From the NCBI RefSeq assembly GCF_945952055.1, contig NZ_CAMFHB010000015.1:1-64000 (forward strand): DNA of 64,000 nucleotides. The letters run 5' to 3'. This document shows, one piece after another, positions 44,182 through 53,736 of the stretch. Positions within the stretch are counted from its first letter, which is position 1; every line of letters begins with the position of its first letter. The notes under the pieces were generated by a model. It saw only the letters and a program-made list of their open reading frames with translations, made no database searches and had not been told where the DNA came from. This DNA comes from an uncultured Alsobacter sp. Lineage in GTDB: Bacteria; Pseudomonadota; Alphaproteobacteria; Rhizobiales; Beijerinckiaceae. The position numbers and the translations under genes were made by a program.

Positions 44182-45351
44182 TCACGAGGCCGCGGCGAGG
44201 CGAACCCCGGTGCCGCTGGTGCCGAATTCACCCGGCTGCGTGCCGTGGATGCCCCGCCGGGCCGCCGGGCCGATGCCGAGGACCGGGAACAGGAGTTCGG
44301 CCACGGTGTAGGCCTCCTCCAGGTGCGGATATCCCGAGGCGATGATCGTCTCGATGCCGAGCGCCTGGTATTCGCGCAGGCGCGCCGCCACGGTCTGCGG
44401 ACTGCCGACGAGGGCCGTTCCGGCCCCGCCGCGCACCAGGCCGATGCCGGCCCACAGGTTCGGGGCGATCTCCAGCCGGTCGCGGCGTCCTCCGCCGTGA
44501 AGCACGGTCATCCGCTTCTGGCCCACGGAATCGCTCTCCTGGGCGAACTTCTTCTGGGCCGCGGCGATGGCCTCGTCCGGCAGCTTGCTGATGAGTTTCT
44601 CGGCCGCCGCCCAGGCCTCCGCGTCCGTCTCGCGAACGATGAGGTGGATGCGCAGTCCGAACCGCACCGTGCGCCCCAGCGCCGCGGCCCGTGCCCTGAC
44701 CGCGTCGAGCTTCTGCGCCACGTCCACCACCGGCTCGCCCCAGGTCAGGTAGACGTCGCTGTGCCGCGCCGCCACGTCGAGGGCGGGATCGGACGAGCCG
44801 CCGAACCAGACGGGCGGGATGGGTTTCTGCACCGCCGGGAACTCCAGCTTCGCGCCGCGCACCCGGATGTGCCGGCCGTCATGGTCGACGGTCTCGCCGG
44901 CCAGCAGCCTGCGATAGACGCTCAGGAACTCGTCGGTCTGCGCATAGCGCTCGTCGTGATCGAGGAAGATCCCGTCGCCAGCCAGTTCGGCCGGGTTCCC
45001 GCCGGTGACGACGTTGATGATGAAGCGCCCGTTGCTGATCCGGTCCAGCGCCGCGGCCTGCCGCGCGACGTAGCTCGGCGAGGCGACACCCGGGCGCAGC
45101 GCCACGAGATAGCGAAGCCGCTCGGTGAGTGGCGCCAGAGCGGCGGCCGTGACCCAGGGGTCGTCGCAGTTGCGGCCCGTGGGAATGAGCACCCCGCCAT
45201 AGCCCAGCCGGTCGGCGGCCTGGGCGATCTGGCGGAGGTAGCCGAAGTCGGCGGGGCGATGGCCCTGGGTCGTGCCGAGATAGGATCCGTCGCCGCTGAC
45301 CGGGATGAACCAGAACAGGTCGAGCGGGGCGGAAGGGGTCGATTGCGTCAT
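44182..45351 (-). CDS. ssuD: FMNH2-dependent alkanesulfonate monooxygenase
   Basis: A 389-residue luciferase-like flavin monooxygenase that releases sulfite and an aldehyde from alkanesulfonates. The stretches [62 protein letters not shown] and [16 protein letters not shown] are diagnostic of SsuD, including the Cys in GRNCDD. Reduced FMN would come from the flavin reductase at the end of the operon. It is located between ssuA and ssuC. Confidence 0.95.
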   Translation of the reverse strand: MTQSTPSAPLDLFWFIPVSGDGSYLGTTQGHRPADFGYLRQIAQAADRLGYGGVLIPTGRNCDDPWVTAAALAPLTERLRYLVALRPGVASPSYVARQAAALDRISNGRFIINVVTGGNPAELAGDGIFLDHDERYAQTDEFLSVYRRLLAGETVDHDGRHIRVRGAKLEFPAVQKPIPPVWFGGSSDPALDVAARHSDVYLTWGEPVVDVAQKLDAVRARAAALGRTVRFGLRIHLIVRETDAEAWAAAEKLISKLPDEAIAAAQKKFAQESDSVGQKRMTVLHGGGRRDRLEIAPNLWAGIGLVRGGAGTALVGSPQTVAARLREYQALGIETIIASGYPHLEEAYTVAELLFPVLGIGPAARRGIHGTQPGEFGTSGTGVRLAAAS

Positions 45352-45424
45352 GGCGCGGGGTCCTGCTGCTCGGGGAGAAAAGGGAGGCCCGGGCGTGGGA
45401 GGGAGGTCCAGCCCGGGCCATCCG

Positions 45425-46393
45425 TCAGGAGTTGGGCGTCCAGGCCCAGACGATGTCCCTGACGGAGATGGGGTTCGGGATGAGGCCCAGCTTGTGGAAG
45501 CGATCCGCGACGCGCTGCTGCTCGGCGATGACGGAGGGCGTCAGCGGGCCGATGGCGAACTCGCTGCGGGCGATGGCGCGCTTCCAGCTGTCGAGATCGA
45601 GACCGGTGGCGGCGGCCTGCACCGCGGCGACGTCGTCACGATGGGCCTCGGCCCATCGGGCGATTCTGGCCAGCTCGTCGTTGACGGCCGCGACGACCTG
45701 CGGGTGCTTGCGGGTGAAGTCGCCGTTGGCCAGGAAGTAGGAGTTCTGCGCCACGATGCCCCGCGACAGGGCCAGGATCCGGACGCCGGGCTGCTTCTCC
45801 GCGATGGCGAAGTAGGGATCCCAGATGGTCCAGGCGTCGAGCGAGCCTCGCTCGAAGGCCGCACGGGCATCCGCGGGCGGCAGGTAGAGCGGCGTGATCT
45901 CGTCGTAGCCGATGCCCGCCTTTTCGAGCGCCGCGATCGTCAGGTTGTGGGCGCTCGACGCCTTGGCGAAGCCGATCCTCTTGCCCTTGAGGTCGGCGAG
46001 CGACTGGATGGGCGAGTTGGGCGGCACGAGGATGGCGGCACCGGACCCTGCCGCCTCCTGGGCGGCGACGTAGACGAGATTGGCTTTCGCGGCCTGGGCG
46101 AAGATCGGCGGCGCGTCCCCCGTCGTGCCGTAGTCGATGCTGCCGACGTTGAGCGCTTCGAGGAGCGGCGGACCGAAGCTGAACTCGACCCACTTCACCG
46201 CGATGCCGAGCGGCTTGAAGCGCTGCTCCAGCACCCCCTGCTGCTTGGCGATCAGGAGCAGCCCGTTCTTCTGGTAGCCGATCCGCACCTCCTTGGGGGC
46301 GGGGGCGGATTGGGCGCTGGCGGGCGAGGCGTTCGACAAAGCGAACGCAGTGGATGCGGCCAGGACGGATTGGAGGAGACGGCGGCGGTTCAT
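45425..46393 (-). CDS. ssuA: Periplasmic sulfonate-binding protein
   Basis: A 322-residue solute-binding protein with a signal sequence ([20 protein letters not shown], cleavage near ASAQS). Mature features include [48 protein letters not shown] and [18 protein letters not shown], as in SsuA/TauA. It captures aliphatic sulfonates for SsuBC. It starts 25 bases downstream of the small protein gene and precedes ssuD. Confidence 0.93.
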   Translation of the reverse strand: MNRRRLLQSVLAASTAFALSNASPASAQSAPAPKEVRIGYQKNGLLLIAKQQGVLEQRFKPLGIAVKWVEFSFGPPLLEALNVGSIDYGTTGDAPPIFAQAAKANLVYVAAQEAAGSGAAILVPPNSPIQSLADLKGKRIGFAKASSAHNLTIAALEKAGIGYDEITPLYLPPADARAAFERGSLDAWTIWDPYFAIAEKQPGVRILALSRGIVAQNSYFLANGDFTRKHPQVVAAVNDELARIARWAEAHRDDVAAVQAAATGLDLDSWKRAIARSEFAIGPLTPSVIAEQQRVADRFHKLGLIPNPISVRDIVWAWTPNS

Positions 46394-46418
46394 GGCAAGG
46401 GCTCCGGGACGGGGAGGA

Positions 46419-46616
46419 TCAGGCGAGGACGGTCAGGCGACGACGGCGCGCGACCAGGCGGCTCAGGGCCTTTTCGGCCTGGCGAAGGCTGCGGAACGTG
46501 TGGTTGTCGAGAGGGTAGAAGGGCTTGGACGCCGCGAAGAAGGCAAAGCCGTTGGCATCCGCGGTGACGATGCCCGCGGGCTCTCCCGCGATCTCGATGA
46601 TGATGGCGTTGGACAT
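46419..46616 (-). CDS. Small conserved-type protein heading the ssu operon
   Basis: A 65-residue protein (MSNAIIIEIAGEPAGIVTAD, then GFAFFAASKPFYPLDN and a basic tail). It has no signal peptide or membrane segment. Small proteins of this kind often precede sulfonate transport genes, but no activity is known. It has the expected spacing to ssuA (25 bases) and is therefore the first gene of the operon. A role in sulfur-dependent control or in stabilising the complex would be a guess. Confidence 0.7.
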   Translation of the reverse strand: MSNAIIIEIAGEPAGIVTADANGFAFFAASKPFYPLDNHTFRSLRQAEKALSRLVARRRRLTVLA

Positions 46617-47012
46617 GATGCTCCTGCCGCCGCACGCGGCGACGGTTCCCGATGAAGGTTGAACGGACGGTCTGGGAGAGGTCAGAAGGTCTCGGTCAAC
46701 ACGAACGAGTCATCGCCCATGCAATGCGGCAGGAGGGACCCATCGGTCCGAAGTCGAGGGAAGAAGACACACTGGTGATCATGCGAAACGACATGGACGA
46801 GTCTCCGGATCGGCAGAGCCCACGAAACGGTTCGCGGTGCTTTTAGCCTTGGTGACGCGGTGCAAGCTGCTCCATCAAATCCCGCGACCGGGCATCGACG
46901 TGATGTCCGATGGCTGAAAAGGTCGCTCGAAATGGTCGATCCGTCAACGAGAATGTTCTTTTAAAAGAACGATGCGGGGGAGAGAGTTCGTCTCCCGCAG
47001 GAGCCGACGACG
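46617..47012. other. Regulatory gap between ssu and lrp-like genes
   Basis: No gene is supported. The ssu operon promoter must lie here. A perfect 16-bp palindrome is present at 46955-46970, and next to it GCGGG..AGA/TCTCCCGC can form an imperfect stem just after the Lrp stop codon, perhaps its terminator. Confidence 0.5.
46955..46970. promoter_or_regulatory. 16-bp perfect palindrome upstream of the ssu operon
   Basis: GTTCTTTTAAAAGAAC is AT-rich in an otherwise GC-rich area. It may be an operator or part of the lrp-like gene terminator. Distance to the ssu start (about 340 bases) is long for an operator. Confidence 0.35.
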
Positions 47013-47501
47013 TCAGGACGCCGGGGCGAGTGCGCCGGCGGGGGCAGCCGGGGGAATCGCCAGGGCCGTCGTTTCCTTGATCCGCTCCATGGCGAAGCGC
47101 GACGTGACGTTCTTCAGGGCGAAGCGCCCGACGAGGGCCTTGTAGAAGGCATCGTAGGCGGCCATGTCCGCCACCACCACGCGCAGCATGTAGTCCACGT
47201 CCCCGGCCATGCGGTAGAAGGCGACGACCTCGGGCATCGCCGCGATGGCGCCGGCGAACTCCTCCAGCCACGTGCCCGAGTGGTCCGCCGTCTCGACCTC
47301 CACGAACACGGTGAGCCCGAGGCCGATGCGCTCGGGCGCGACCAGCGCGACGGTTCCCAGGATCACGCCCTGCTGCTGCAGGCGCTGGACCCTTTTCCAG
47401 CATGGCGTCTGCGACAGCCCGACCTCGGCGGCCAGCGCCGCGATTGAGATCGTGGCGTCCTTCTGCAGGCGCGACAGGATCTTGCGGTCGATGGCGTCCA
47501 C
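47013..47501 (-). CDS. Lrp/AsnC family transcriptional regulator
   Basis: A 162-residue regulator with an N-terminal winged helix (VDAIDRKILSRLQKDATISI, LAAEVGLSQTPCWKRVQRL). The C-terminal RAM ligand domain has VEVETADHSGTWLEEF, VVAFYRMAGDVDYMLRVV and VTSRFAMERIKETTALAIP. It typically senses amino acids as an octamer or dimer. The start is a GTG at 47501 with GGGAG upstream; a GTG six codons earlier is the alternative. It sits next to, and on the same strand as, the ssu operon, so local control of sulfonate use is possible but unproven. Confidence 0.92.
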   Translation of the reverse strand: MDAIDRKILSRLQKDATISIAALAAEVGLSQTPCWKRVQRLQQQGVILGTVALVAPERIGLGLTVFVEVETADHSGTWLEEFAGAIAAMPEVVAFYRMAGDVDYMLRVVVADMAAYDAFYKALVGRFALKNVTSRFAMERIKETTALAIPPAAPAGALAPAS

Positions 47502-47584
47502 GGTCGTCTCCCGAAGCACATCAGGGAAGCGATATTATCCTACAAAATTGATAGACTAAAGAGGAAACCCTCCGCGGCCGCCCA

Positions 47585-48622
47585 TCAGAAGACGGCATGG
47601 TCTCCGCGCTCGACCACCGCGTCGCCCCGCAGCACGCGGCGATAGTGGTCGAGCAGGGTGCGCGTTCCCGTCGATGGCGTGGCGTCCGCATCGTACCGGC
47701 GCGTCTCCGGATCGAGCACCAGCATCGATTCCGTCGCGTAGTACCGCCCGATCCTGGCGAGTTCCGCCTTCTCCGCGAGGCGCGCGTTGAAGCGCCCGAG
47801 GGCCCCGAGACCCCCGGCGATGGCGTCGATCAGCCCGACCGGCACATGGCGGAAGCGCGGCGACCGCCCCAGCGCCTGGAACAGCAGCTCGCCCTGGTCC
47901 AGCGGCGTCATGGCGGCTCCCGGCCCCCCGATCGGCAGGATCGCGTTCCAGCGGGCGGGATCGTCGAGGCAGCCCGCGATGTAGTCGCCCAGGTCCTCGT
48001 CGGCGATCGGCTTGCACGCCGTGAGCCGCCCGTCTCCGAAGACCAGGAAGGGCCGCCCCGCCCGGACCCGCTCGATCTGGCCGGACAGCGACTTGAAGTA
48101 GGCGGTCGGTCGCACGATCGACCAGGTGAGCCCCGACGCCCGCAGGGCGGCCTCGAAGGCGAGCTTCGCGTGCTGGAAGGCGAGGAGCGGCTTCTGCACG
48201 CAGATCGCCGACAGCAGGACGGCGTGGCGGACCCCGGCATCCTTCGCCGCGGCCAGCGCCGCGACATGGGCGTCGTGGTCGATGGCCCAGGCGTCGCGAG
48301 GCGCCCCGGTTCGCGAGGCAAGGCAGGAGACGAGCACGTCGAAGCGCTCGCCACGAAAGCCGTCGTGAACGAGCGAGGCGGGGTCGGTGGGGTCGCCGAA
48401 GCGCAGGTCGGCCCCGGGCAGCAGGCGCGCGGTGTCGTCGGGCGCCAGCCTGCCGCCGGTACCCGCCCGCGGCCGCACGAAGGCGGTGACGGCATGCCCG
48501 CGCGCCGCGAGCGCGGCGACCGTCGCCTGGCCGATGGTCCCCGTCCCGCCGAGAACGAAGACCCGGTTGGGCGTCGCCCGGCCCTGCCCCAGGCCGCCGG
48601 CCTCTCTGTCGATCGCGTCCAT
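47585..48622 (-). CDS. bciA: Divinyl (proto)chlorophyllide 8-vinyl-reductase, BciA type
   Basis: A 345-residue NAD(P)H-dependent reductase that reduces the 8-vinyl group of (proto)chlorophyllide in bacteriochlorophyll synthesis. The Rossmann motif is VFVLGGTGTIGQATVAALAA. The run VLLSAICVQKPLLAFQHAKL, WSIVRPTAYFKSLSGQIERV, FGDGRLTACKPIADEDLGDY and LARIGRYYATESMLVLDPET is highly characteristic of BciA. It stands alone, outside any visible photosynthesis cluster, between the Lrp gene and a divergent ClC gene. The start MDAIDREAGG follows GGGGGCGGG. Confidence 0.9.
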   Translation of the reverse strand: MDAIDREAGGLGQGRATPNRVFVLGGTGTIGQATVAALAARGHAVTAFVRPRAGTGGRLAPDDTARLLPGADLRFGDPTDPASLVHDGFRGERFDVLVSCLASRTGAPRDAWAIDHDAHVAALAAAKDAGVRHAVLLSAICVQKPLLAFQHAKLAFEAALRASGLTWSIVRPTAYFKSLSGQIERVRAGRPFLVFGDGRLTACKPIADEDLGDYIAGCLDDPARWNAILPIGGPGAAMTPLDQGELLFQALGRSPRFRHVPVGLIDAIAGGLGALGRFNARLAEKAELARIGRYYATESMLVLDPETRRYDADATPSTGTRTLLDHYRRVLRGDAVVERGDHAVF

Positions 48623-48733
48623 GCCCGCCCCCGCTGCGCCGCCACAATGCCATGCCAGCGCTGCGATGCCAGCACGGACAAGGCCCATGGCTTCGTGTAG
48701 CCTCGGCCGCGCAGATCCCGCAGATGCCGCAGA

Positions 48734-50533
48734 GTGGTCGCCTTGGCTCCAGCCCCGCCGCCCCATCCCGTCCCCACGGGTGCCCTGCGCCGGCCAAGCG
48801 GCTCCTTCCGCCTGATTTTCCTGTCGCTGGCGCTCGGCGCCGTCATCGGCTGCCTCGTCTTCGGGGTGCAGAACCTCGTCGTGCTCATGCAGCGCGCCAT
48901 TCTGGGCTTCGCCGCCGAACGGCGCGTCGTGCTGCCCGACCACGCGTCCTACCTGCGCATCTTCCTGGCGCTGGCGGCGAGCGGCCTGCTCCTCGCGCTG
49001 CTCGCGCCGCTTTTCAGCCGCAAGGACGGTCCGCCGCCGATCGACGCGGTGGAGGCGAACGCCCTGCGCGGCGGCACGATGCAGTGGTTCGACGCGATCG
49101 CGGTGGTGCTGCCCATCCTGCTCTCCGTGTGCTTCGGGGCCTCGGTGGGGATCGAGGCCGCGGTCACCCAGATCGGCGCCGTGCTGGCGAGCCGCCTCGG
49201 CCGGCTCCTCAAGCGTCCGCGCTCGGACCTGCGGATCCTCGTCGGCGCCGGGGCCGCGGCCGCCATCGCCGCCGCCTACCGGGCGCCGATCGCCGGCGTG
49301 CTCTATGCCTTCGAGCTCGTCATCGGCACCTATGCCAAGCGCACGCTGGCGCCGGTGGGCGCGGCCGCGCTCGCCGCCGTCCTCACCATGTGGCTCCTGA
49401 GCGGCCAGGACAAACCGTTCCAGCTCGACAGCCCCGTCCGCGCCGGCTGGATCGACTATCCGATCGCCATTCTCATCGGCCTCGTCGCCGCGTGCCTGGG
49501 CATCGCCATCATGCTGCTCGTCACGGCGGTCGAGCGCTGGACCAAGCCCATGCCGGGCGGCGACGCCGCGGCGCGGGTCGTGGTCGCCGGGCTGCTGACG
49601 CTGCTGGCGCTGCGCTATCCGGCCGTGCTGGGCAGCGGGCACGCCGCCATCGAGCGGGCCGCCCACGGCGACATCGTCGGTCGCCAGGCCCTCGGGCTGC
49701 TGGGCGCCAAGTCGCTCGCCTCGGCGGCGTCCCTGGGCACCGGCTTCCGCGGCGGCCTGTTCAGCGCCTCCCTGATGATCGGCGCGCTGCTCGGGCAGGT
49801 CATGTCCTGGGCTCTCTCCGCCATCCCGGGGGTCACGGTCGAGCCCAACCTGTGCGCCATCGTCGGCATGGCGGCGCTGGGCGCCAGTATCATCGGCAGC
49901 CCGCTGGCGATGGTGTTCCTGGTGCTCGAGACCACGGGCGACTTCGACGCCGCGGTCCTCATTGCGATGGGCGCCGTCACCGCCTCGTTCCTGACCGATC
50001 GCCTGTTCGGCTACTCCTTCGCCACCTGGCGGTTCCAGCAGCGCGGGCTCGCCATCGACGGCGGCCAGGACATCTCGCGCCTGTCGAGCACGACCATCGA
50101 GAGCCTCATCCGCGCGCCGGGGCAGGTCGTGGGGCCATCCGCCCCGTTGCGGTCGGTCATCCCGGCCCTCAGCCGGGCCGGGACCCGCGGCACGGTGGTG
50201 GAGGACGAGAAGGGCCGGTTCCTGGGCGTCGTCGACCCCGCCTTGGTGGAGGTGGCGGCGGCCGCGGAGGACGAGCTGCCGCTGGTGGCCGCCGACCTCG
50301 TCCACGCGACGAACCCGGCGATCGTGCCCACGACGACGCTCTCCGAGATCACGGCGCTTCTCAGCGCCGACGACCGCACCACGCTGGCGGTCTTCGATCC
50401 CAAGCGCACGGGGCGCATCGTCGGCTGCGTGCGGGCGCGCGACGTGTTCGCGCTGGCCTCCGAGGTCTCCGACGCCCAGCGGCAGGAGGAGCTGGGCCTC
50501 GCCGGCTCTCAGTGGCCGCGCAGCACCACGTAG
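48734..50533 (+). CDS. ClC-type chloride channel/antiporter with C-terminal CBS-like region
   Basis: A 599-residue protein with about ten membrane helices. The filter regions are recognisable but divergent: GASVGIEAAVTQIG keeps the gating Glu of GREGP, and GTGFRGGLFSASLMIGALLGQ matches GGIFAPML. The GSGIP segment is not clear. Residues 430-590 form a cytoplasmic pair of CBS-like motifs (GTRGTVVEDEKGRFLGVVD, IVGCVRARDVFALASE). It probably moves chloride, with or without proton exchange. Start GTG 48734 is uncertain. It converges on the RND gene with 25 bases shared. Confidence 0.87.
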   Translation: MVALAPAPPPHPVPTGALRRPSGSFRLIFLSLALGAVIGCLVFGVQNLVVLMQRAILGFAAERRVVLPDHASYLRIFLALAASGLLLALLAPLFSRKDGPPPIDAVEANALRGGTMQWFDAIAVVLPILLSVCFGASVGIEAAVTQIGAVLASRLGRLLKRPRSDLRILVGAGAAAAIAAAYRAPIAGVLYAFELVIGTYAKRTLAPVGAAALAAVLTMWLLSGQDKPFQLDSPVRAGWIDYPIAILIGLVAACLGIAIMLLVTAVERWTKPMPGGDAAARVVVAGLLTLLALRYPAVLGSGHAAIERAAHGDIVGRQALGLLGAKSLASAASLGTGFRGGLFSASLMIGALLGQVMSWALSAIPGVTVEPNLCAIVGMAALGASIIGSPLAMVFLVLETTGDFDAAVLIAMGAVTASFLTDRLFGYSFATWRFQQRGLAIDGGQDISRLSSTTIESLIRAPGQVVGPSAPLRSVIPALSRAGTRGTVVEDEKGRFLGVVDPALVEVAAAAEDELPLVAADLVHATNPAIVPTTTLSEITALLSADDRTTLAVFDPKRTGRIVGCVRARDVFALASEVSDAQRQEELGLAGSQWPRSTT

Positions 50534-53500
50534 ATCGCCGGGATCACGAGCACGGTCAGCAGCGTCGACGACGCCAGCCCGAACAGGAGCGAGATGGCGA
50601 GGCCCTGGAAGATCGGGTCCGCGAGGATCACCGCCGCGCCGATCATGGCCGCGAGCGCCGTGAGCAGGATGGGCTTGAAGCGGATGGCGCCCGCCTCCAG
50701 CACGACGTCCTTCAGCGTGCGCCCGGTCATGTCCGCATGGCGGATGAAATCGACCAGCAGGATCGAGTTGCGCACGATGATCCCGGCGAGCGCAATGAAG
50801 CCGATCATCGACGTCGCCGTGAACGGCGCGTGGAACAGCCGGTGTCCGAGCATGATCCCGATGAAGGTCAGCGGGATCGGCGTCAGGATCACCAAAGGCA
50901 GCTTGAACGACCCGAACTGGGCGACGACCAGGATGTAGATCCCCAGGAGCGCCACGATGAAGGCACCGCCCATGTCGCGGAAGGTGACCCAGGTGACCTC
51001 CCATTCGCCGTCCCACAGGAGCGTCGGGCGCCCCTCGTCGAGCGGCTGGCCGTGCAGCGCCACCACCGGTCTCGGCAGCCCCTTCCAGTCGATCCGGTCG
51101 AGGGCGTCGTTCACCGCGAGCATGCCGTAGACGGGCGCCTCGTAGGCGCCGGCCAGCTCGGCCGTGATCATCTCCGCGGCCCGCCCGTTGTGGCGGAAGA
51201 TCGGCCATGACGAGGGTTCGCGCGAGACCGTGACGACGTCGCCCAGCTCGATCACGCCGCGGTTGCCCGGCAGCGCATTGGCCGGCACCGGCGTCGACAG
51301 CATGCGCTCGTCCACCACGCGCCGGTCCTTGCCGAGCCCGATGCGGATGGGGACCGGCTGGCGGCCTCCGCCACGATGGGAATAGCCGATCGGCGCCGGT
51401 CCCTGCAGCGCCCGGATCGTGTCGTGCACGTCGCGCTGCTCGACCCCGTGGTACTCGAGCTCGTCCTGCGCCACCTGCAGGCGCACGCGGGGCATCGGCT
51501 GCCCCCAGCTGTCGTCGATGTCGACGATGAAGGGCACGGCGGCGAAGGCCTCCTTCACCTTGGCCGCGACGTCGCGACGGGTCTGCGGGTCGGGCCCGTA
51601 GATCTCGGCGAGCAGCGTGGCCAGCACCGGCGGACCCGGCGGGGGCTCCACCACCTTGATCGCGGTGCCGGCCGGCCCGGCGATGTCGGCGACGCGCCGG
51701 CGGATCTCCAGCGCGATCTCGTGGCTCGTCCGCTGGCGGGCGTCCTTGGGGGTGAGATTGACCTGCACGTCGCCGAGCTCGGGTGCCGTGCGCAAGGCGT
51801 AGTGGCGCACGAGGCCGTTGAAGTTGAACGGCGCGGCCGTACCGGCATAGGTCTGGAAGGAGAGGATCTCGGGGATGGCGACGAGGCGGTCGGCGACGGC
51901 GCGCAGCGTCCGGTCCGTGTCCTCGACCGAGGATCCCTCGGGCAGGTCGACCAGCACCTGCAGCTCCGCCTTGTTGTCGAAGGGCAGCAGCTTGACCGTC
52001 ACGTCCTTGGTGTAGAGCAGGCCGAGCGAGCCCAGGGTCGCCACGCCCACGACCAGCAGGAACAGCCAGGCCCGCGCCTTGGACGCGAGCAGGGGCCGGG
52101 CGACCGCGAGGTACAGGCGGCCCAGCAGACCCACCGCGGCATGGCCGTGGGCATCGCCCGCCCCGCGCGACCCGCCGTGGCCGCCGACCTTCACCATCAG
52201 CCACGGCGTCAGGATCACGGCCACGAAGAAGGAGAAGATCATCGCTGCCGAGGCGTTGACCGGGATCGGCCCCATGTAGGGACCCATCATCCCCGACACG
52301 AACAGCATGGGCAGGAGTGCCGCGACCACCGTCAGCGTCGCCACGATGGTCGGGTTTCCGACCTCGCCCACGGCCTCGATCGCGGTCTCGACCCGGCTGC
52401 GGCCGTCGCGCATGGCCCAGTGCCGCGCGATGTTCTCGATCACCACGATCGCGTCGTCGACGAGAATGCCGATGGAGAAGATGAGCGCGAACAGGCTCAC
52501 GCGGTTGAGCGTGTAGCCCATGATGCGGGCCGCGAAGAGCGTCAGCAGGATCGTCGTGGGGATGACGACGGCGACGACGATCGCCTCACGCCACCCGATG
52601 GACACGGCCACCAGGACGACGATGGAGAGCGTGGCGAGCCCGAGGTGGAAGAGGAGCTCGTTCGCCTTGTCGTTGGCCGTCTCGCCGTAGTTGCGCGTCA
52701 CCGCGACGTCCACGTCGGCCGGTACCAGGCTGCCCTCGAGGTGCCGGAGGCTCTCGACGATGTGCTCGGAGAGGAGGACGGCGTTGGCGCCGGCGCGCTT
52801 GGCGATGGCCACCGACACCGCCGGAGCGGCCGCCAGCGTGCCGTCGGCGAGCCGCGACAGGTTGGACACGCGCGATTCCGACGGCGAGGTGTCGAGGGCG
52901 ATCCGGGCCACGTCCCGCACATAGACCGGCCGGCCGTCGCGCGTGGTCAGCAGGAGATTGCCGATCTCGGCGAAGCCCTGCAGCGTCTGGCCGGCCATCA
53001 GCGGCACCTGGCGGCCGCCGTCGCGCACCTGGCCCGCCTGGAAGGAGCGGTTGGCGCCCTCGATCTTGGCCGTGAGCTGCTGCAGCGTCACGCCCGTCCT
53101 GGCCAGGGCCTCCGGGTCCGGCTCGACGCGGATTTCCTCGCCCTGCTCGCCGACGATGTAGGTGAGCCCGACGTCGTCCAGGCGCGCCAGCGCCACGCGC
53201 AGCTCACGGGCGACGCGGGTCAGGGCGGCGGCATCCCAGCGCTCCGCCGCGGCCGGCTTCGGTGTCAGGGTGAGGACCACGATGGCCACGTCGTCGATGC
53301 CGCGCCCGACGATCAACGGCTCCGGAATGCCGGCCGGAATCCGGTCCATGTTGGCACGGATCTTCTCGTGCACCCGCAGGATGGCGGCGTCCGAGGAGGT
53401 GCCGACGAGGAAGCGCGCCGTCACCATGACGGCGTCGTCCTTCGTCTGCGAGTAGACGTGCTCGACCCCGTTGATGCTCTTGACGACGGTCTCCAGCGGC

Positions 53501-53736
53501 TCCGTGACGAGCTTGACCGCGTCCTCGGCCTTGAGGCCGTCGGCGCGCACCATCACGTCGACCATCGGCACCGAGATCTGCGGCTCCTCCTCCCGCGGCA
53601 GCGTGACGAGCGCGATGAGGCCCACGGCCAGCGCCGCGAGCAGCACCAGCGGCGTGAGGGGCGAGCGGATGAAGGCGCGCGTCAGGACCCCGGCGAGGCC
53701 GAGGCGCGGCTGCGGGGCGCCGGACTGGATGCTCAT
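50509..53736 (-). CDS. RND efflux pump inner-membrane subunit (AcrB/MexB-like)
   Basis: A 1075-residue proton-driven exporter with the RND double fold: 12 helices and two large periplasmic loops. It has SPLTPLVLLAALAVGLIALV as helix 1, and helix 4 carries the Asp-Asp proton relay in FSIGILVDDAIVVIENIARH. PREEEPQISVPMVDV and the GFGM-like GWREAIVVAVVIPTT region fit the subgroup of efflux proteins with single adaptor genes. The substrate is unknown. Its start overlaps the adaptor stop (ATGA). The promoter carries the shared motif described at 54807-54834, so it may respond to reactive sulfur. Confidence 0.92.
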   Translation of the reverse strand: MSIQSGAPQPRLGLAGVLTRAFIRSPLTPLVLLAALAVGLIALVTLPREEEPQISVPMVDVMVRADGLKAEDAVKLVTEPLETVVKSINGVEHVYSQTKDDAVMVTARFLVGTSSDAAILRVHEKIRANMDRIPAGIPEPLIVGRGIDDVAIVVLTLTPKPAAAERWDAAALTRVARELRVALARLDDVGLTYIVGEQGEEIRVEPDPEALARTGVTLQQLTAKIEGANRSFQAGQVRDGGRQVPLMAGQTLQGFAEIGNLLLTTRDGRPVYVRDVARIALDTSPSESRVSNLSRLADGTLAAAPAVSVAIAKRAGANAVLLSEHIVESLRHLEGSLVPADVDVAVTRNYGETANDKANELLFHLGLATLSIVVLVAVSIGWREAIVVAVVIPTTILLTLFAARIMGYTLNRVSLFALIFSIGILVDDAIVVIENIARHWAMRDGRSRVETAIEAVGEVGNPTIVATLTVVAALLPMLFVSGMMGPYMGPIPVNASAAMIFSFFVAVILTPWLMVKVGGHGGSRGAGDAHGHAAVGLLGRLYLAVARPLLASKARAWLFLLVVGVATLGSLGLLYTKDVTVKLLPFDNKAELQVLVDLPEGSSVEDTDRTLRAVADRLVAIPEILSFQTYAGTAAPFNFNGLVRHYALRTAPELGDVQVNLTPKDARQRTSHEIALEIRRRVADIAGPAGTAIKVVEPPPGPPVLATLLAEIYGPDPQTRRDVAAKVKEAFAAVPFIVDIDDSWGQPMPRVRLQVAQDELEYHGVEQRDVHDTIRALQGPAPIGYSHRGGGRQPVPIRIGLGKDRRVVDERMLSTPVPANALPGNRGVIELGDVVTVSREPSSWPIFRHNGRAAEMITAELAGAYEAPVYGMLAVNDALDRIDWKGLPRPVVALHGQPLDEGRPTLLWDGEWEVTWVTFRDMGGAFIVALLGIYILVVAQFGSFKLPLVILTPIPLTFIGIMLGHRLFHAPFTATSMIGFIALAGIIVRNSILLVDFIRHADMTGRTLKDVVLEAGAIRFKPILLTALAAMIGAAVILADPIFQGLAISLLFGLASSTLLTVLVIPAIYVVLRGH

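Noticed and set aside
47585-52204. A 1539-codon open frame on the minus strand
   Set aside because: It only reads bciA in its last part; the rest is antisense to the ClC gene and out of frame with the RND gene, an effect of high GC content lacking stop codons.
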